Below, piece after piece: positions 43,400-55,839 of a stretch of DNA of 64,000 nt. Under the pieces are notes generated by a model. It was given only the letters and a program-made list of their open reading frames with translations, did no database searches and was not told the origin of the DNA. This DNA comes from Cavia porcellus (lineage: Eukaryota > Chordata > Mammalia > Rodentia > Caviidae). The DNA is taken from NCBI RefSeq assembly GCF_034190915.1, contig NW_026947489.1, forward strand, positions 59,024,001 to 59,088,000. Direction: 5' to 3'. The first letter of the stretch is position 1; every line of letters begins with the position of its first letter. The translations under genes and the position numbers were made by a program.

Positions 43400-46250
43400 G
43401 CTGGTGACTGGCACCCCTGTCCATGGCTGCCCATCCAGCAGGACCCCTCCCCTCAGGTTTGGGAAAGATTATTCCCCCAAAAGAGTAATAAGGGCACTCC
43501 CTTCCCCAAAGATGAACCTGCAGCCTGGCTGCAAGCCAAGGAGCATCTTGGTGTGGATAACTTTGCTAACTTGAGGACTCAGTGTTGTGCCTTCCCAGCA
43601 CCCGACCCCTTCTTGCCTGCACCCGGTTAGCCCTCCTGGCCCTGGCAGTGCATCTGCTTAGAGTGCCTGCAGCCTGGGGCATGGGTCACGGTGAGGGGAT
43701 CTCTGGGCTCTGACCCAAGGACCCGAGGACCCGGAAGGGTGCCATCTTGTTCTGGGGGAATTGTCTGTGCGTTTATTGGGGTTGTGTTTTAACCCTTTTG
43801 GTGCTGTTGCGAATGTTCCATGGCTGGCCGGTCCTTTCTAAGCGTCGGAAGGGCCAGGGAATGGAGATTTCTAAGTTTCTCTGAAAAGTCCAGCAGGAAA
43901 CATGAGCATTCCTTCAAGAGCTGGGGCTGTTTACAAAAGTGGTTTGGGTCCAGGGCAGTGAGTGAGGGGCTGTGCTTGGAGAACCAGTCAGTGGCCCATT
44001 TCAGAGTCTCCCTTTAAGGAAAAAAGAGACAAGAAATGAGAATTTGGTTTAATTACCAAACTGCCAGGCTGGCTTAACTACACCCACAGGAAGGCACTTG
44101 TTGCCTGGCATAGAGGGGCACTGGGTTAGTTCAGAACTTGCCTTCTCCACTCGAGACCCTCCCTTAGGTGCAGTGAGCGTAGATGATACCGCCATGACCG
44201 CAGGCACCCCTCCCGGGCTGCTTCAGTCTGTGGGTTCTTGGGTTGGCTGACCTAATTATGCGTTTGTGAAAATGCATCTGTTTTCCTAATTTTCCACCCT
44301 TTTAAAAAAGCTATTATATTATTCAGCATAATTTCTTGTTTGCACCGGGCAGAAATATGTATGAAGTTATAGTTTGCTATTAAAAGTCCACCCACACCTG
44401 TGATTCCTTTTTTATAATATGCTACCATGTGCTAGTGAAACCTACACACTAAGTACAGAGGCTGAAGGATTGGTCTGGGTGATATTGATAATGATACCTC
44501 ATCAATGATTGCAAAAATCAAATAAGTATTTCTATTCATATCACAGAAGCTATGTTATGATAACAGCAGCAACATTGTATGAGATCTTTGTTTAAAACTT
44601 TCAAGATCTTCTTTCCTTTGCTCCTTTTTCTACCTTTTACTTCCAAAAATGAAGACTGTGAGGGTTGCTGAGCACATCTCTTGTGCGGGAGATAAAAATG
44701 CCCCAGGAGCTGTTCACTGACTGTTTCTCCTACCATATTAATAAGTAGCATCTGGGCGTGTTGAACTGAGCTTAGAGAATTCTCCAGCAAGCAGTATTTT
44801 AAAAAGTCATTCCTATTGACCCAGGGGAAGATAAAGATGCAATCTTCTCAACTTTTAAATGTTCTTTCAGTTTTTAAATTGACAATTAGGATGCTTAAGA
44901 TCATAACATTTGCTATTTCATGTTCCAACTAAATCTGTAGGAGGCTTCACCCAGCAGTCACCCCATACTTGGGTCATAATTTGGGACTTCCTAGTCCCTA
45001 ATTTTCATCAGTTACTGTAAAGAACTCCTGGGCATCACAGCCTCTCCCAGATTACATGCCTGGCACCTCTTTGGACTCAGGTGATATTTAACTTTCTAGA
45101 TGGGGTCTGGCAGTTTCTGTGGCACATGTACCTGCTGCAAAAGTACCAGAATGCCTTTATGTTGTGTCATATCTGTCAGTGCATGCACATGGGTACACAG
45201 ACACGTCATACAAGCCAAGTCTCGGTTTATAGATTTGGCCTCACACTTGAGGTTTGAGGTTTAAAAGGGATAGAGGAGACAGAGGGCCTGAAGAGACTGG
45301 CTGTTGCCCCCAGGAGTTAGGGAAAGGCCAGATGCTCTTACAGCCAAGCATAGAAGCTACTCCCTCAGCTCTGCATGTGTGTTCATGTGTGCAACATCCT
45401 GGACTTGCAGACCCTGATATAACCAGAAGCCCTGAGGACTGTGACAGCAAGCACCCTGGCTTATACTGGCCCCGGCCATTGCTGGGATGGAAATTGGAGT
45501 GTAGGTTTTGTTCTGAGTTGATTTCTGATCACAGATGGATGTCTCGGGGAAGGCAAGGTTCCCAGTTGCAGTGCATTCTCCAGTCTTGTTGGAGTGAATC
45601 AGCAAGCAAAAGAAAAGCTGTTAGTTGTACCAGTTCACAACTTCCCATTCTCTACAAAGGTTTATTTCATAAACTTCTAATATTTTCAGGATGTACAGAC
45701 TAACCATTTAATGTGTCATGTAACACATTGAAAGAAATCAAGATTTTCTACCTTCTTGGAAGCCATATTGTTTGTAAGTCTACATTTGAAGATGCACAGA
45801 GGGGTTAATACGAATTTTTAAGCCAGTCTTACTTTGTTACTAATATGCTGATACCCTGCTTATTTAACAGTGATGTCCTGGGCCGAAAGGTCTAGAATCA
45901 ATGGAAAAGTTTATTATCCGAAAGATACCGGTTCATGCTAAATTCCCTGCTCTGTCCTTATGGGCCTTTCTCCTATGCTAAGGTGCTGGGTGAAGAGAGG
46001 TGGAAGTACCTCATGATCATTAGTGTTTCCCTCTTCCTTGCTACCTGCACTGTTGGGTGTTCAAGTATGTAGTGAGTCAACAAGGGTTCGGCATGGTTTT
46101 GGAAGCCAGAGTGGTGACAGGTAAGTACAGAGGTTTTATGTGTACAAGCCCCTGCTATATGTGACAATCCCATGATTGCTTGGCTTTAGAGAAGAGCTGC
46201 AATCTATGAATTCTCTGCACAAGGGAAGTTAAAGTTTTGTTCCTTGTGGA
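43400..46250. other. unique sequence downstream of the CpG island
   Basis: If the candidate exon is real this is its first intron. No exon was recognised. 44260-44420 is AT-rich and repeat-free (CTAATTATGCGTTTGTGAAA, CAGCATAATTTCTTGTTTGC) and resembles conserved intronic enhancer DNA, which needs an alignment. A 149-codon open frame at 45254-45703 has no domain I recognise. Confidence 0.4.
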
Positions 46251-46256
46251 CACTTG

Positions 46257-46693
46257 TGTCAGTGTTTTGTCAGAGAAACAGATATGACACAGAATATACA
46301 ACTGTGTAAGAAATGACAAGATAGTGTTATGATGGTCACCCACAGTGTGCAGAGGGTGTCTGCATGCTGGAGACCGAAGAATTCAGCCCAAGGTCTGGAG
46401 CTCACTGCAGTGTCCTGTGCTAGTGCTTATCAGGAGGCGGAAGGGTCTGGGACGGAAGGCTGAAGAATCCATGCAGGAAGGCCAGAGGATCTGTGCCAGT
46501 AAGTTGAAGTCTGTGCTGGAAGAGAGGAGATGACATCTGAGGTGAAGTCAAAGACTGGAAATTCTCCGAAGAAACAGAAGCAATCAGTCCTTCCTCATTT
46601 CCCCTTTATATGAACTAGATGACAGCTTGCCCTAGAATAGGTCTTTCTCTTAACTAAGCTTCCCGAGCTGACCCATCAGTCAGCCATCACAAC
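46257..46693 (-). mobile_element. solo LTR, ERVL/MLT2-like, antisense
   Basis: Plus strand starts TGTCAGTGTTTTGTCAGAGA and ends GTCAGCCATCACAACA. On the minus strand this gives TGTTGTGATGGCTGACTGAT ... TCTCTGACAAAACACTGACA, the same ends as the LTR at 1708-2177. GCTTAGTTAAGAGAAAG on the minus strand matches GCTTAACTTTATTGG of that copy. Internal TGGAG...GAAG direct variants (AGGCTGAAGAATCCATGCAG) also recur in both. Confidence 0.65.
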
Positions 46694-46694
46694 A

Positions 46695-48296
46695 CTGGAA
46701 CTGGCTTTATATCTCTGGTCTCTGATTGGATCTAGACGTGATGCTATCAGCCTCAGAACTTTTCAGAATGATGATCTTCCCTTCTTATGTGAGGTCACAC
46801 CTCCAGAAGGATCTGAGCTGTCCAAAGTAAGAGTTTTTTTTCCGCCCAGTAGAGCACTTCACAGACTTAGGTCAACAGATGGGCAGCATCTGCCAGGATG
46901 CTCCATGGTAAAGCATACAGGTGCACAGATGCTCTTCGAGTTTGGGGCAAGTTATTGGGTTCATGTGGGGCTCAGTCTGTTGCATGCAGCAACATATGAT
47001 CTCACACTGATGTTTGGGAGTGTATTCTCTAGTGTGGCCATACTCCCCTTACTCTCAGCTGCTTGGGAGCACTGTTTTTGCTGCTTTTTCACAGATCAGT
47101 GAATTGGCAGCATAAAACCTCCCGTACGATTCTAAATGTGGGCATTTCAGCATGGAACTGGGGGAGAATTTGACTTCTGAAAATGAGTTCTAAAAATTAC
47201 TTCAAAGGCCCCAGGTTCTGAGAGTTGTCACTCTGTGTCTCAGGGTGAATATTAAGGGGGATAGTTCTCTACTTCTGGTTGCCCAACAGCCCCCATAAAA
47301 TCATTATCTCTAGAAACAGCCTCTTCCAGTGTCGATTAATCCCATCTGTGCAGAGAAAGGACCAGGGGTTAGCCCACTTCACACCACCTCCTGGGTGGGA
47401 AGACATGTTATTACGTACTAACACACAGTAAAATATACCAAGTTGATACAGCTACAGGAAGAAGTGCCCAAGGACAGAGAAGAAGCACTCAGTCTGTTTT
47501 ATAAAATATCCTACAACGGGAGCTTTGGTGGGGGCTGTCCTGCTTCTGCAGAGCCCCTGTGGGTCTTTGCTCCTATGTCCTCTGGGTCTGTTTGTCTAGA
47601 CACACAAATATACTAAACTGGCCACTTCTGGTCCGGTAACCCATCCTGGTCACTGACCACATGACTTAAAAGGCGTTCCTCATTCCTCCTTGAGCTCTCT
47701 GTGTTATTTCTGAGAAGTGTGGTGCATTTTGAAATACCGGCATAGATCGATGGTTAACTCCATTGACATTTACTGTGCGTAGTAAACATTCAAAGGCATG
47801 AATGAGTGGAGCGCTGGTCTTTCCTCTGCTAAGCGAATACTGTTCTGTGAACAGGCCAAGAATCGTTGGTGTGCATTTCTTTTGATTTTTTAAGAAGTTC
47901 TAAGTAGGTAACAGGAGGGAGAATTCCATTGTTGTTTCCATTTTTACACTAAAATTGAAGCGCATGCCCACTTTAGAGAAGTAACTGCTGCCTCAATACC
48001 CTTTTTATTTAAGGAGATAAATAAATGAACACCAGACCAGTTATTTTCCTTATCATGTATTAGTTTAAAATAATCCAACAATATAGGATTTTGTGGACTC
48101 TTTAGTTCTGAGAGCCGGTTTTAATTGATTAACAAGAACACATTTGAAAGCTCAGGAGCACACTCAGCCCTAGGAGTCCTGAGCAGCACCCGCTGCTCTG
48201 AGTGAACACAGGCAGCTCAGTGACTTCCTGGTGAGAGTGTCAGCTGGGAGGTCTTGGGAAATCTGGGCACCCATGGGCAGGCACATTGTCTTAGTT
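46695..48296. other. unique sequence, nothing recognised
   Basis: No exon or transposon recognised. Confidence 0.4.
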
Positions 48297-48708
48297 ACTT
48301 TTCTTGTATTGCTGGACAAAACAGTGGACACCCAAAGTTAAAGAGGAGAAGCTTTATTTAGCTCACAGTTAGCAGAAGTTAAAGAGGGGAAGGTTTATTT
48401 AGCTGACAGGTAGCAGAAGTTAAAGAGGGGAAGGTTTATTTAGCTCACAGTTAGCAGTTACAGTTAGTCTGTAATCAGCTGGCTCTAACACAAGTAGTGG
48501 AAGATACCAGAAACAACTAGAACAAGAGGAAGGAGCAAGCCTCTTTCCCTCTCTCATACTGCATGCAGGCGGCCTATCCCAGAGAGTGTAGCACTCACAC
48601 CCCCAATCCCAGAACTACACAATGAACCAATCACAAACTCTAAATTCAGCCACCTCCATAAAGCCCACCCCTGAAGTCATATGAGGGTTTGGTGGGACAT
48701 CCAAACAC
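48297..48708 (-). mobile_element. MaLR-type LTR, antisense, with internal tandem expansion
   Basis: Opens TGTCTTAGTTACTTTTCTTG and CACCCAAAGTTAAAGAGGAG, like the copies at 39045 and 40586. It ends GGTTTGGTGGGACATCCAAA then CACA, resembling the reverse complement of a MaLR start (TG..TTTGTGTCCCCCC). It contains three copies of a 41-bp unit (48335-48457). Confidence 0.72.
48335..48457 (+). repeat. 41-bp unit tandemly triplicated
   Basis: Units start at 48335, 48376 and 48417, each AAGTTAAAGAGG(A/G)GAAG then (C/G)TTTATTTAGCT(C/G)ACAG. The second and third differ by only a few bases. This is a local expansion within the LTR; other LTR copies in the window have a single unit. Confidence 0.95.
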
Positions 48709-49019
48709 AAATGTGTGTGAGCATCACTGGTGGAGGGTGGAGGTTCTCAGCTGTCTACACACATCCCTGCCCGGCACCCTTATATACTTGGGGGATTCTG
48801 GGTTAGCTGCCCTGAGATGTAGCTGGGCATTAATCAGTTTCATGGTGGTTCCATGGTGCTGCCACTGGTTGAGGGCGAATTTTTAATATAAATATCACCA
48901 TCAAGACCTGAGCAGCTCGTCAAAAGATAGGTGGAATATGCAGTAAGATAAAGTGAAATGCACATGTAAGAGACATTAGGAAATTGGTGTCAGGAGCTTA
49001 CACCAAAGAAACACATTAA
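48709..49019. other. unique sequence, nothing recognised
   Basis: No exon or transposon recognised between the LTR and the L1 tail. Confidence 0.4.
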
Positions 49020-49215
49020 GGTTTTTTTAAAATTAGTTTTAATTGACACATAAAAGCATAGTTGTATACAGTCATAAACTAGCATGTAGTACTTCCATAA
49101 TGCTGTACACTGTATAATATTTCTGTCAGGTTAAACATACTCATCTCTTCAAACATTTATCATTTTTTTATGATGAAAGTGTTCAACTCCTTTCTTCTAA
49201 TTTGAACTTGGACTT
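49020..49215 (-). mobile_element. LINE-1 3' UTR fragment, antisense
   Basis: The plus strand reads TTTTAATTGACACATAAAAG, CATAGTTGTATACAGTCATA, then CATCTCTTCAAACATTTATC and GAAAGTGTTCAACTCCTTTC. These correspond in order to the L1MA-type 3' UTR in reverse ('AATTGACAAATAATAATTGT', 'CATCTCAAACATTTATCATT'). Confidence 0.75.
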
Positions 49216-49798
49216 GAGTTTTTCTAGGCTCTCTGCAGCCTCGGGAAGGAAAAAGTGGGGCCATTTGAAGAAGCCCAGTTCCTCCCTGGAAAAGACCAAT
49301 AATTTTCATTGAAAGATGTTCTGTTGTCTGTGACTATTAAAAATGCACTTCAGACCAAGTGGAGGGAGTCAGAGACAGACAAGGAAGAAACAGAGAGAGT
49401 GGCTGAGGAGCCTGGGATCAGCAGGATGGACTGGGAATTTTCCATGCCTCCCATGGCTCTGTGGCCTGCATCTGGACTATGTCCTTGTGTCAGTGCTGGA
49501 ATGAGTACACTGATTGCTCCTAAGGTGTAGCACCCCTCCTTTAGGGGTGCTCAGTCTTGACCTCAGGAAGTCACCTTCCCTACCACACTAAGCATTTTGT
49601 TGGCTCTAGAACTTCTGCTGCCTCGAGCTATGTGACATCTCCTCACTCATCAATTTGTGCTCCTGTGTGTCCATATTTACAGGTAGAGCAAATACATAAA
49701 CAAAATTTATATGCCAATAAATAGCAAAGTATAGAGCAATGTGGCCCAGGCTTGATGACACAGGCAGAGCTGTAAATGGTGTGTGCATGTGGGCACAC

Positions 49799-49853
<55 letters not shown>

Positions 49854-50782
49854 ACACCATCCCACACTATGCCCATGCCCCTTGGCCAGCACACCATGGC
49901 AACAGACCTCCTTGTAGAGAGCTGCTGTAGGCACAGTCGCTCTGCTTGATTTCCTTGGCTATTAAATGCAAACATCAATGCCATGAGAAACCAGGAAAGC
50001 CAAGGACATTCTGGTTTCTGGGCTGGTGTTACTCATCTGTGAAAAGGAAAGGAATTGCTGGCTGGCTGTGCTGGCCGCTGGGCCTGGTTGGCAATGGTCC
50101 AGCTGGGCTGACTGAGATGGTATCATGTTCCACCCAGGAAGAAGCTCAGGGGCATCACGCTGTCTTCACTGATGGGACCTTTACCGGTGAGCTCCCCCTC
50201 CCAGCTAGACTCCTGTCCTTATTATGCTACGTATAATTTTACTTTGAATAATTCTTATTTTATGATTTTGATTATAGATGAGCAATATGTAATAAAACAG
50301 CTACTAATAGCAGCCCAACTGTGAGCTTGAGGAATCCAAACTAACCATCCGATTATTATTCTAGTACTTTAATCTAAAAACAGAACTTCTAGGGTCTGTC
50401 CTTAACCTTCAGTACATATTCTACTTAGTTTTCTGTGTCTTTCTGTTCCATACTTCTGGAAAATAATTACTGACAGTCTTTAAGCCTGAAGTCTCAAATT
50501 CTATCATTCTTACCAGGTAATTTGGTAGATTTTCTGTGCTAATGCTTAAAAGATTATTAAAATATTATCTCTAATTATCTGTAGCAGAAAATAAAAGATT
50601 TTGTAGTTAAATGCTAAGCATGCTGTTTTCCTAGAAATTTCTGTTTATGAGACCAAATCAGATCTTGAGTAAATTTTCGATGAAGTCTTTTTCTTTGCTA
50701 CCCATCCAGTGACTTATAAGTTGTATGCATATTTTAACATGCCTGTCCTTTCAGTTCAAACCTAATTACATTAATAGCTTGC
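49216..50782. other. unique sequence with CA microsatellite, no gene seen
   Basis: No exon recognised. Frames crossing the CA repeat are artefacts. 50240-50770 is AT-rich and repeat-free. Confidence 0.4.
49802..49848 (+). repeat. (CA)n microsatellite
   Basis: About 23 uninterrupted CA units followed by TACACACACC. This is the longest pure CA run in the window. Confidence 0.98.
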
Positions 50783-50787
50783 AGTTG

Positions 50788-51126
50788 TGTTGTGGCTTGT
50801 GTCTAGATGTCCCCACAAAGCCTCATGGCCTGCTGGCCAAGCATCACAGATGAAGCTTTTTCAGAGTTGGCTGGATCTAGATTGTGTGATACTGGTATTG
50901 ATTCACTATCATTGCTAGGGCTAAGGGGTAAGGACTTCCTGCCCTGTGTAGTCTGGATAACACATAAGGGGTAGCAAAAGGGCTGTGACCATCTTTTTTG
51001 GATGCCAGTCTGCTGGGCTACCATGTCTTGGGACCAATCGATTATTGACTGAAAACTCTGCAAACTCCCTTAAGTTGTGCATGTTGGTTATTTTGTCTTA
51101 GCAATGAGAGAAAAGTAATTAAGACA
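50788..51126 (+). mobile_element. MaLR solo LTR with 5-bp target-site duplication
   Basis: Begins TGTTGTGGCTTGTGTCTAGA and ends TTATTTTGTCTTAGCAATGA then GAGAAAAGTAATTAAGACA, the MaLR terminal pattern (TG...CA). It is flanked by exact 5-bp repeats AGTTG at 50783-50787 and 51127-51131, as expected for this class. No internal region is present. Confidence 0.88.
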
Positions 51127-51289
51127 AGTTGCATAGAGTCTGTGTAGCTTACAAAATAATTTTGGTATCCTATCTTATTAGAACAACCCATTGTGTTGAC
51201 AGGAAAGATAGGAGGTGTGAGCAAAAATGTATAGTGAATGTTTAAATAAAAAATTATTGCAGTAATAGACACATCACCATGCATCTCTC

Positions 51290-51770
51290 TTGAGGGCTCC
51301 TTCTTACTTGAAACAATTATCTCATTGCTCAGACCACTTTCTGAAGCAGTTCTGGGTGTTCTCTACTGTCAACTTCTTTATGAGTGTAACCAAAAATACA
51401 GTGAATCCTGCCAGCAAATGCCACCCAATGGGATTTTACAGGCTCATAAAAACATGACACTGTGTCCTCCTCTGCCCAGTTCATTAGATCTGGTACTGTG
51501 TGATTTCTGGTTCTTCCCCAGAGTCAAAATAACCATCAAAGAAAAATATTATGGATCAATTCAAAGCACTGAGGTAGCTACAACGGTGCAATTAAAGACA
51601 CTCACCACAGAGGACTTCTGGTGCTGCTTCAGAACAATGGCAGGAATGATGGGACAAGTGTGTTAAAAGCGAGGGGAACCTTGAGCGGGATTCATGGCAA
51701 TGTTTTTTAATAAGTTGGAACACGTTTTAAAAATTTAGACATTCACTGTAGTTGATGATCATTCCATGTA
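51290..51770 (+). mobile_element. mariner transposase fossil
   Basis: The frame at 51460-51665 reads PSSLDLVLCDFWFFPRVKIT and STEVATTVQLKTLTTEDFW. It matches the mariner transposase C-terminal catalytic region, where the motif is 'YSPDLAPCDFFLFP' and the aspartate before FWFF corresponds to the third acidic catalytic residue. Upstream (51310-51460) is the same gene in other frames. It cannot encode an active enzyme. Related fragments lie at 31925-32400. Confidence 0.88.
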
Positions 51771-51774
51771 TTAT

Positions 51775-53320
51775 TTCAATTTTGTGGGTACGAGAACTAA
51801 AACTTGGGGAGATGGCGCAGCAGGAGTGAGAAGGAGCCAGGAGGCGCTCCCCACTTCCAGGCCTGCCGCTTTGCAGCCTACAACAGTGCTGTAGGTGTTG
51901 TTTACAGCTGCAGCTGGAAGGAAATGTTTGATCCTAGCAGGATGGAAGGATGTGGAGATCAGCACACTGCACTACCTCTTGGGCTCTGCACTTCCAGATC
52001 CTCCAGCCTCTTCTGCAGCACATTTAGGCACCAGAAACATCTGCCACCATTGACAGGCAGATTGCTTGTTAGGATCTTTAAACAGGGAAGAGAAAGAAAC
52101 TTGAAGCATTAACAGCAACATGGAAATGAGCACCCACCTGTGCTCTTACTACCTATCTCAGCAGCAGGAGAACCTCTGCTGGAGCACCAGGGGGTCACCT
52201 GTGGCAGACAGGAGCACAGCAGCTCACTGTCACCACAACACCAGCCCAGGCCCTGTCTTAGATCTGCAGAGCAGCCTTTCTCCGGGCTAGTGGAATTGCA
52301 CAAAAATGTTTTCAACACTTCAACTACATTAGCATTCTTACAGGTTAAAGGTAAGGTTTTGAAAAGCTTTCCGTAGTAAATTTTGAAACAGATGGAGAAA
52401 AGTGGGAACTTTGTACACACATGGTGAGTAGGGCAGTGACTATAACTTTGAAACCATTTTCACCTGAGCTGCTGAAGTTGAAGATCCAGGTACATTATGA
52501 CCCAACCACAGTCTCCCCCAAAAAAGGGACAGGAAGGCTTGTAGCAGAAATGTTTCTGGTAGCTTCAAACTGGGTCCAAACTAAGTGTCCCTGGGCAGAG
52601 AGAAGCATTGGTGAACTTACACACTGGATCCGATAGAGGTGCAAAATGAATAAATTCACACTAGAAACACGGGGATTTCCTCAAGCACAATGTTAAACCA
52701 AAGAGGCTAAGGCTGAGGCTGAGAGGACACACATCAATAATTCATTTCTATAAAGTTAAGAAACAGTTAACCCTGAAATATTTTGTCAGTGGTATTGATG
52801 TAGTATCCCTGGTGGAGAGGATACAATTTTCGTGACTCTTAGGGGATTATAATCACCCAAATCGCAGCAGCAGCTACAGTGGGGAGCAGGGAGTGGACTG
52901 GCTGGGAGGGTGTGTGTGTGCAGTTCTGGGGCAGGGGTGGTTCTGGCACTTGGCCCAGGCTGCCTTATGATCACGTTTCCTCTCTGTACAGATGTTTGAT
53001 GCACTTTTCTGGGTTTGGGTTGCATCTCACAGTGCTTAAAGATTTTCAGATGTGCTTTCTAACAATTGGGGAATGTGCTTGCGTGCAGAGTGGGTGTCCC
53101 TGTGCATACTCACGCTTAGGAAGAGGGCACGCATTCTTTTCATTATGGGAGTGAAAACTGACCTCACCATCAAAATAAAGGGTATGCAGGAATTAACTTG
53201 ATGCTGTCCCACCCCATTTAGCTTCTGAAGATAAACCAGGGTTGTTGCTACTATGAAATCTCTACCAGGTGATTCTTAACCAGTGGTTCCTGGACCCACA
53301 ACATCAGCATCCCTTGATGC
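51775..53320. other. unique sequence, nothing recognised
   Basis: No exon or clear transposon recognised. The interval includes a faintly L1-like run near 52480-52640 (ACCACAGTCTCCCCCAAAAA, CTTCAAACTGGGTCCAAACT) that I cannot confirm. Confidence 0.35.
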
Positions 53321-53686
53321 TGTGTTTGGATAGCTGCCCACAAAGACCATTGTGTTAATAACTTGGTCCTCAGCTTGTGGTGCCACTTAGAGGTGGTGGA
53401 ATCTTTCAGATCAGGGGCTTAGTGGGAGGAAGTGAGGTCATGGGGGGAGGTGTGCCCTTAAAAAAGATGATGAGAATTCGGTGTTTTCCTCCTTTTACTT
53501 TCTGCCCCCCTTACGGGAGCAGCTTCTTTAACTCCCACTCCCAGCATAGATTCTGTGTTAAAACAGGCCCTAAAGCCACAAGCAAGGGACTGAAACTTCC
53601 AAAATGGTGGGCCAAAATAAACCTTTCCTCTTTTGATGTTGATTATTTCAAGCATTTTGTCATACTAATGGAAAGCCTGGTACCAC
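53321..53686 (+). mobile_element. MaLR-type solo LTR
   Basis: Shows AACTTGGTCCTCAGCTTGTG, TGCCACTTAGAGGTGGTGGA, GGAGGAAGTGAGGTCATGGG, then CAAAATAAACCTTTCCTCTT and TCAAGCATTTTGTCATACTA with a GGAAAGCC end. The order 'GGTGGGGCC..GGTCATG...AATAAA...TATTTTGTCA' is typical of MaLR LTRs; AATAAA at 53616-53621 is its polyadenylation signal. Confidence 0.8.
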
Positions 53687-53689
53687 ATA

Positions 53690-55512
53690 TGGGTCCTGCC
53701 AGGCTCTACTTTCTTGGGGCTCTTAGAGTTACTGGACTGAAACCCAGAAGCTCATGATTCCACAGTGTGATAAAACTCGATTATAAGCTTCTCAGTTCTG
53801 AACCTATCCATGGTGAAGGATTGCTTTTGTTGTTCTGGATTTTGTTTTTAAAGATTCTACACCATCTGGATCAGTATTTTGCAAAATACAATCAAAGTGA
53901 AATAATTTTAAAAAATGAAAGAGATGTAAATTACAAAGCCCCAATATGTATGAAATGTAATATTGTAATATTTTTATTGTTATTAAAATTGTATTAATTG
54001 TATTACTACAATTTGTAATCTTTGTGTTATTACAACACATAGAGTTCCATTGCTCTGAACCTTTCTGAATACCATACTTTGAATTTCTGTTGTTAGGTCT
54101 TGGAGAAGCAGTGACCAGGTATGTGGACTCACTGTAGGCTTCCCTCCCATCAGCTTCTGGTGGGAGAGTCTTGTGCAGCCTCTGTGAGGTTTTTAGTAAT
54201 ACCTGTTACATGTCCAAGTCCCTGCTAGAGGCTTGTCATGAAAAACAAAACTTCCTTCCAACCCAGAAAACCTCACCACAAAGTTGGGTGAAAAAGAAAA
54301 CAGCTTTATTACTAAGCATTAAACTACAATGTCATGGTCATCTCAGGCAATCTGCTAAAGAGATTGCAAAGAGAGACTGAGAGCTCATCCTACCATACAG
54401 CATTATAGGTAGACCCATTCCTTTATATTAGCCAAGTTTTGCAATTTAGAATCCAGTGACAAGCGAGGTCCCTCTCCTGCCAGGAGGGCAGCTCTACTGC
54501 TAGGAGATAGTTTATCTCCCTGATTACATCCAAAGAGCCTGACCCTGGTCTGTAATGCATCCATTTGTAAAGGACAGAGAAGGAAAAGTTGTATGCCAGA
54601 GGGTGATGGTGGGATTGTCTTTTATTTTAAACAGGGAGAGATAAACCTCTTATTTTTTAATTCTGAGGATGTTATGCTTATTTTTTCCCCAGCTTTATCT
54701 GTAGGATGCCTTTTGGTAGCCAGCAGGTCTCTGAGTCACGGCCCTGGGGTAATTTTGCTTTCTTAGTGTTACCATTCCACTTTAATTTGATTCACTCTAA
54801 AGTGTTTACATGGGTAGAATTAAGGTCAAAAAGATGTTTGTCATTTTAAAGTTTGTTATCAAGAAAGAAATGGACATTTTATCTAAAGTTCATTTTGGCT
54901 ACGATTATTTAAAGTGGTTCAGTTTTTTCAGACATCTAGGAAACGTTAATTAGTGCCTATAAGACTCCCAGTTCTGAAGTCAATCACAAAGGCTTTTCTT
55001 CTGCTGCTTCTTCAGAACATGTAAAGGAGATAATGTTAAAATGCTCTTATGCAAATTTAAAAATTCCCTGCTGCATTAACAATGCTAATGACAGCTAATG
55101 CATTCCTGAAGCTTCCTGGGGTCCAGAACACTCCAAGAGCTCTGAACTGTTTTAGGGCCACCCTGGAAATGTATGGGGAGTAGAATTTTCCATGGAGATT
55201 GGTTCCTTAGAAGGATTCACTGTAGGATTTAAGAGACAAAGGAGAGCTGGAACATCAGTGTGAATCTGGCCAAGGTTGGAACCCTCTTCCCTGTTCACAG
55301 TGACAGTACAGCTTCTGAGGTGGTCACACGGTTTGTTGAGAAGAAGAAATTGTCCTGTAAAAAATATAACAGATGCAGGTGGGGAGAAAGGGAATTAAGC
55401 ATGGTCACCTGATGGTAAAGAAGTTTCCTTTTGCAAAGATGATGTGAGCTTCCCCTGGGACCAATTGCTGTGACTCCAAAGACAGTGTCCATACATAAGA
55501 GGTATGTCAGAC
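53690..55512. other. unique sequence, possible conserved elements
   Basis: No exon recognised. 54760-55110 is repeat-free and AT-rich, with AATGCTAATGACAGCTAATG and TATGCAAATT (octamer/POU-like ATGCAAAT at about 55050), so it may be conserved regulatory DNA. 54060-54480 has an LTR-like feel (AACAGCTTTATTACTAAGCA) but no ends were found. Confidence 0.4.
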
Positions 55513-55514
55513 TC

Positions 55515-55838
55515 CCTCTCTGTAATGAAACACCTGTGATAAACAGCTTAGGAAGAGAAAAGGTTTATTTGGCTCTTGGTTTCAGTGGCTTCAGTCCATG
55601 GACATTTGATCTTGTTGCTTTGGACCTGTGACCATCATGCAGGGAAGAGGAAATACTAATCTCATGGCATCCAGGAAGCAAAAAGACAGGAAGGGATTGG
55701 GTTCTCAGTGTCCCCTTCAAGGCCACACCTCTGGTGACTAACTTCCTTCCACCATGTCACATCTCCAAAATGTTCAGCCACCTTCAAATAATGTCGTAGG
55801 CTGGCAACCTATAATGGCAATCCAAACTATAGCAGTAG
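55515..55838 (-). mobile_element. MaLR-type LTR, antisense, diverged
   Basis: Contains GGAAGAGAAAAGGTTTATTT and GGCTCTTGGTTTCAG. It closes with TAATGGCAATCCAAACTATA then GCAG, resembling the reversed MaLR start 'ACACAAACATTCAGACCATAGCA'. Ends are approximate. Confidence 0.55.
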
Positions 55839-55839
55839 G

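Noticed and set aside
42869..43630. 253-codon open frame in the CpG island
   Set aside because: GC-rich DNA yields long chance frames on both strands, and this one passes a good splice donor at 42920. Only the first 17 codons are retained as a candidate exon.
45254..45703. 149-codon plus-strand open frame
   Set aside because: No domain recognised and no supporting splice signals; most likely chance.
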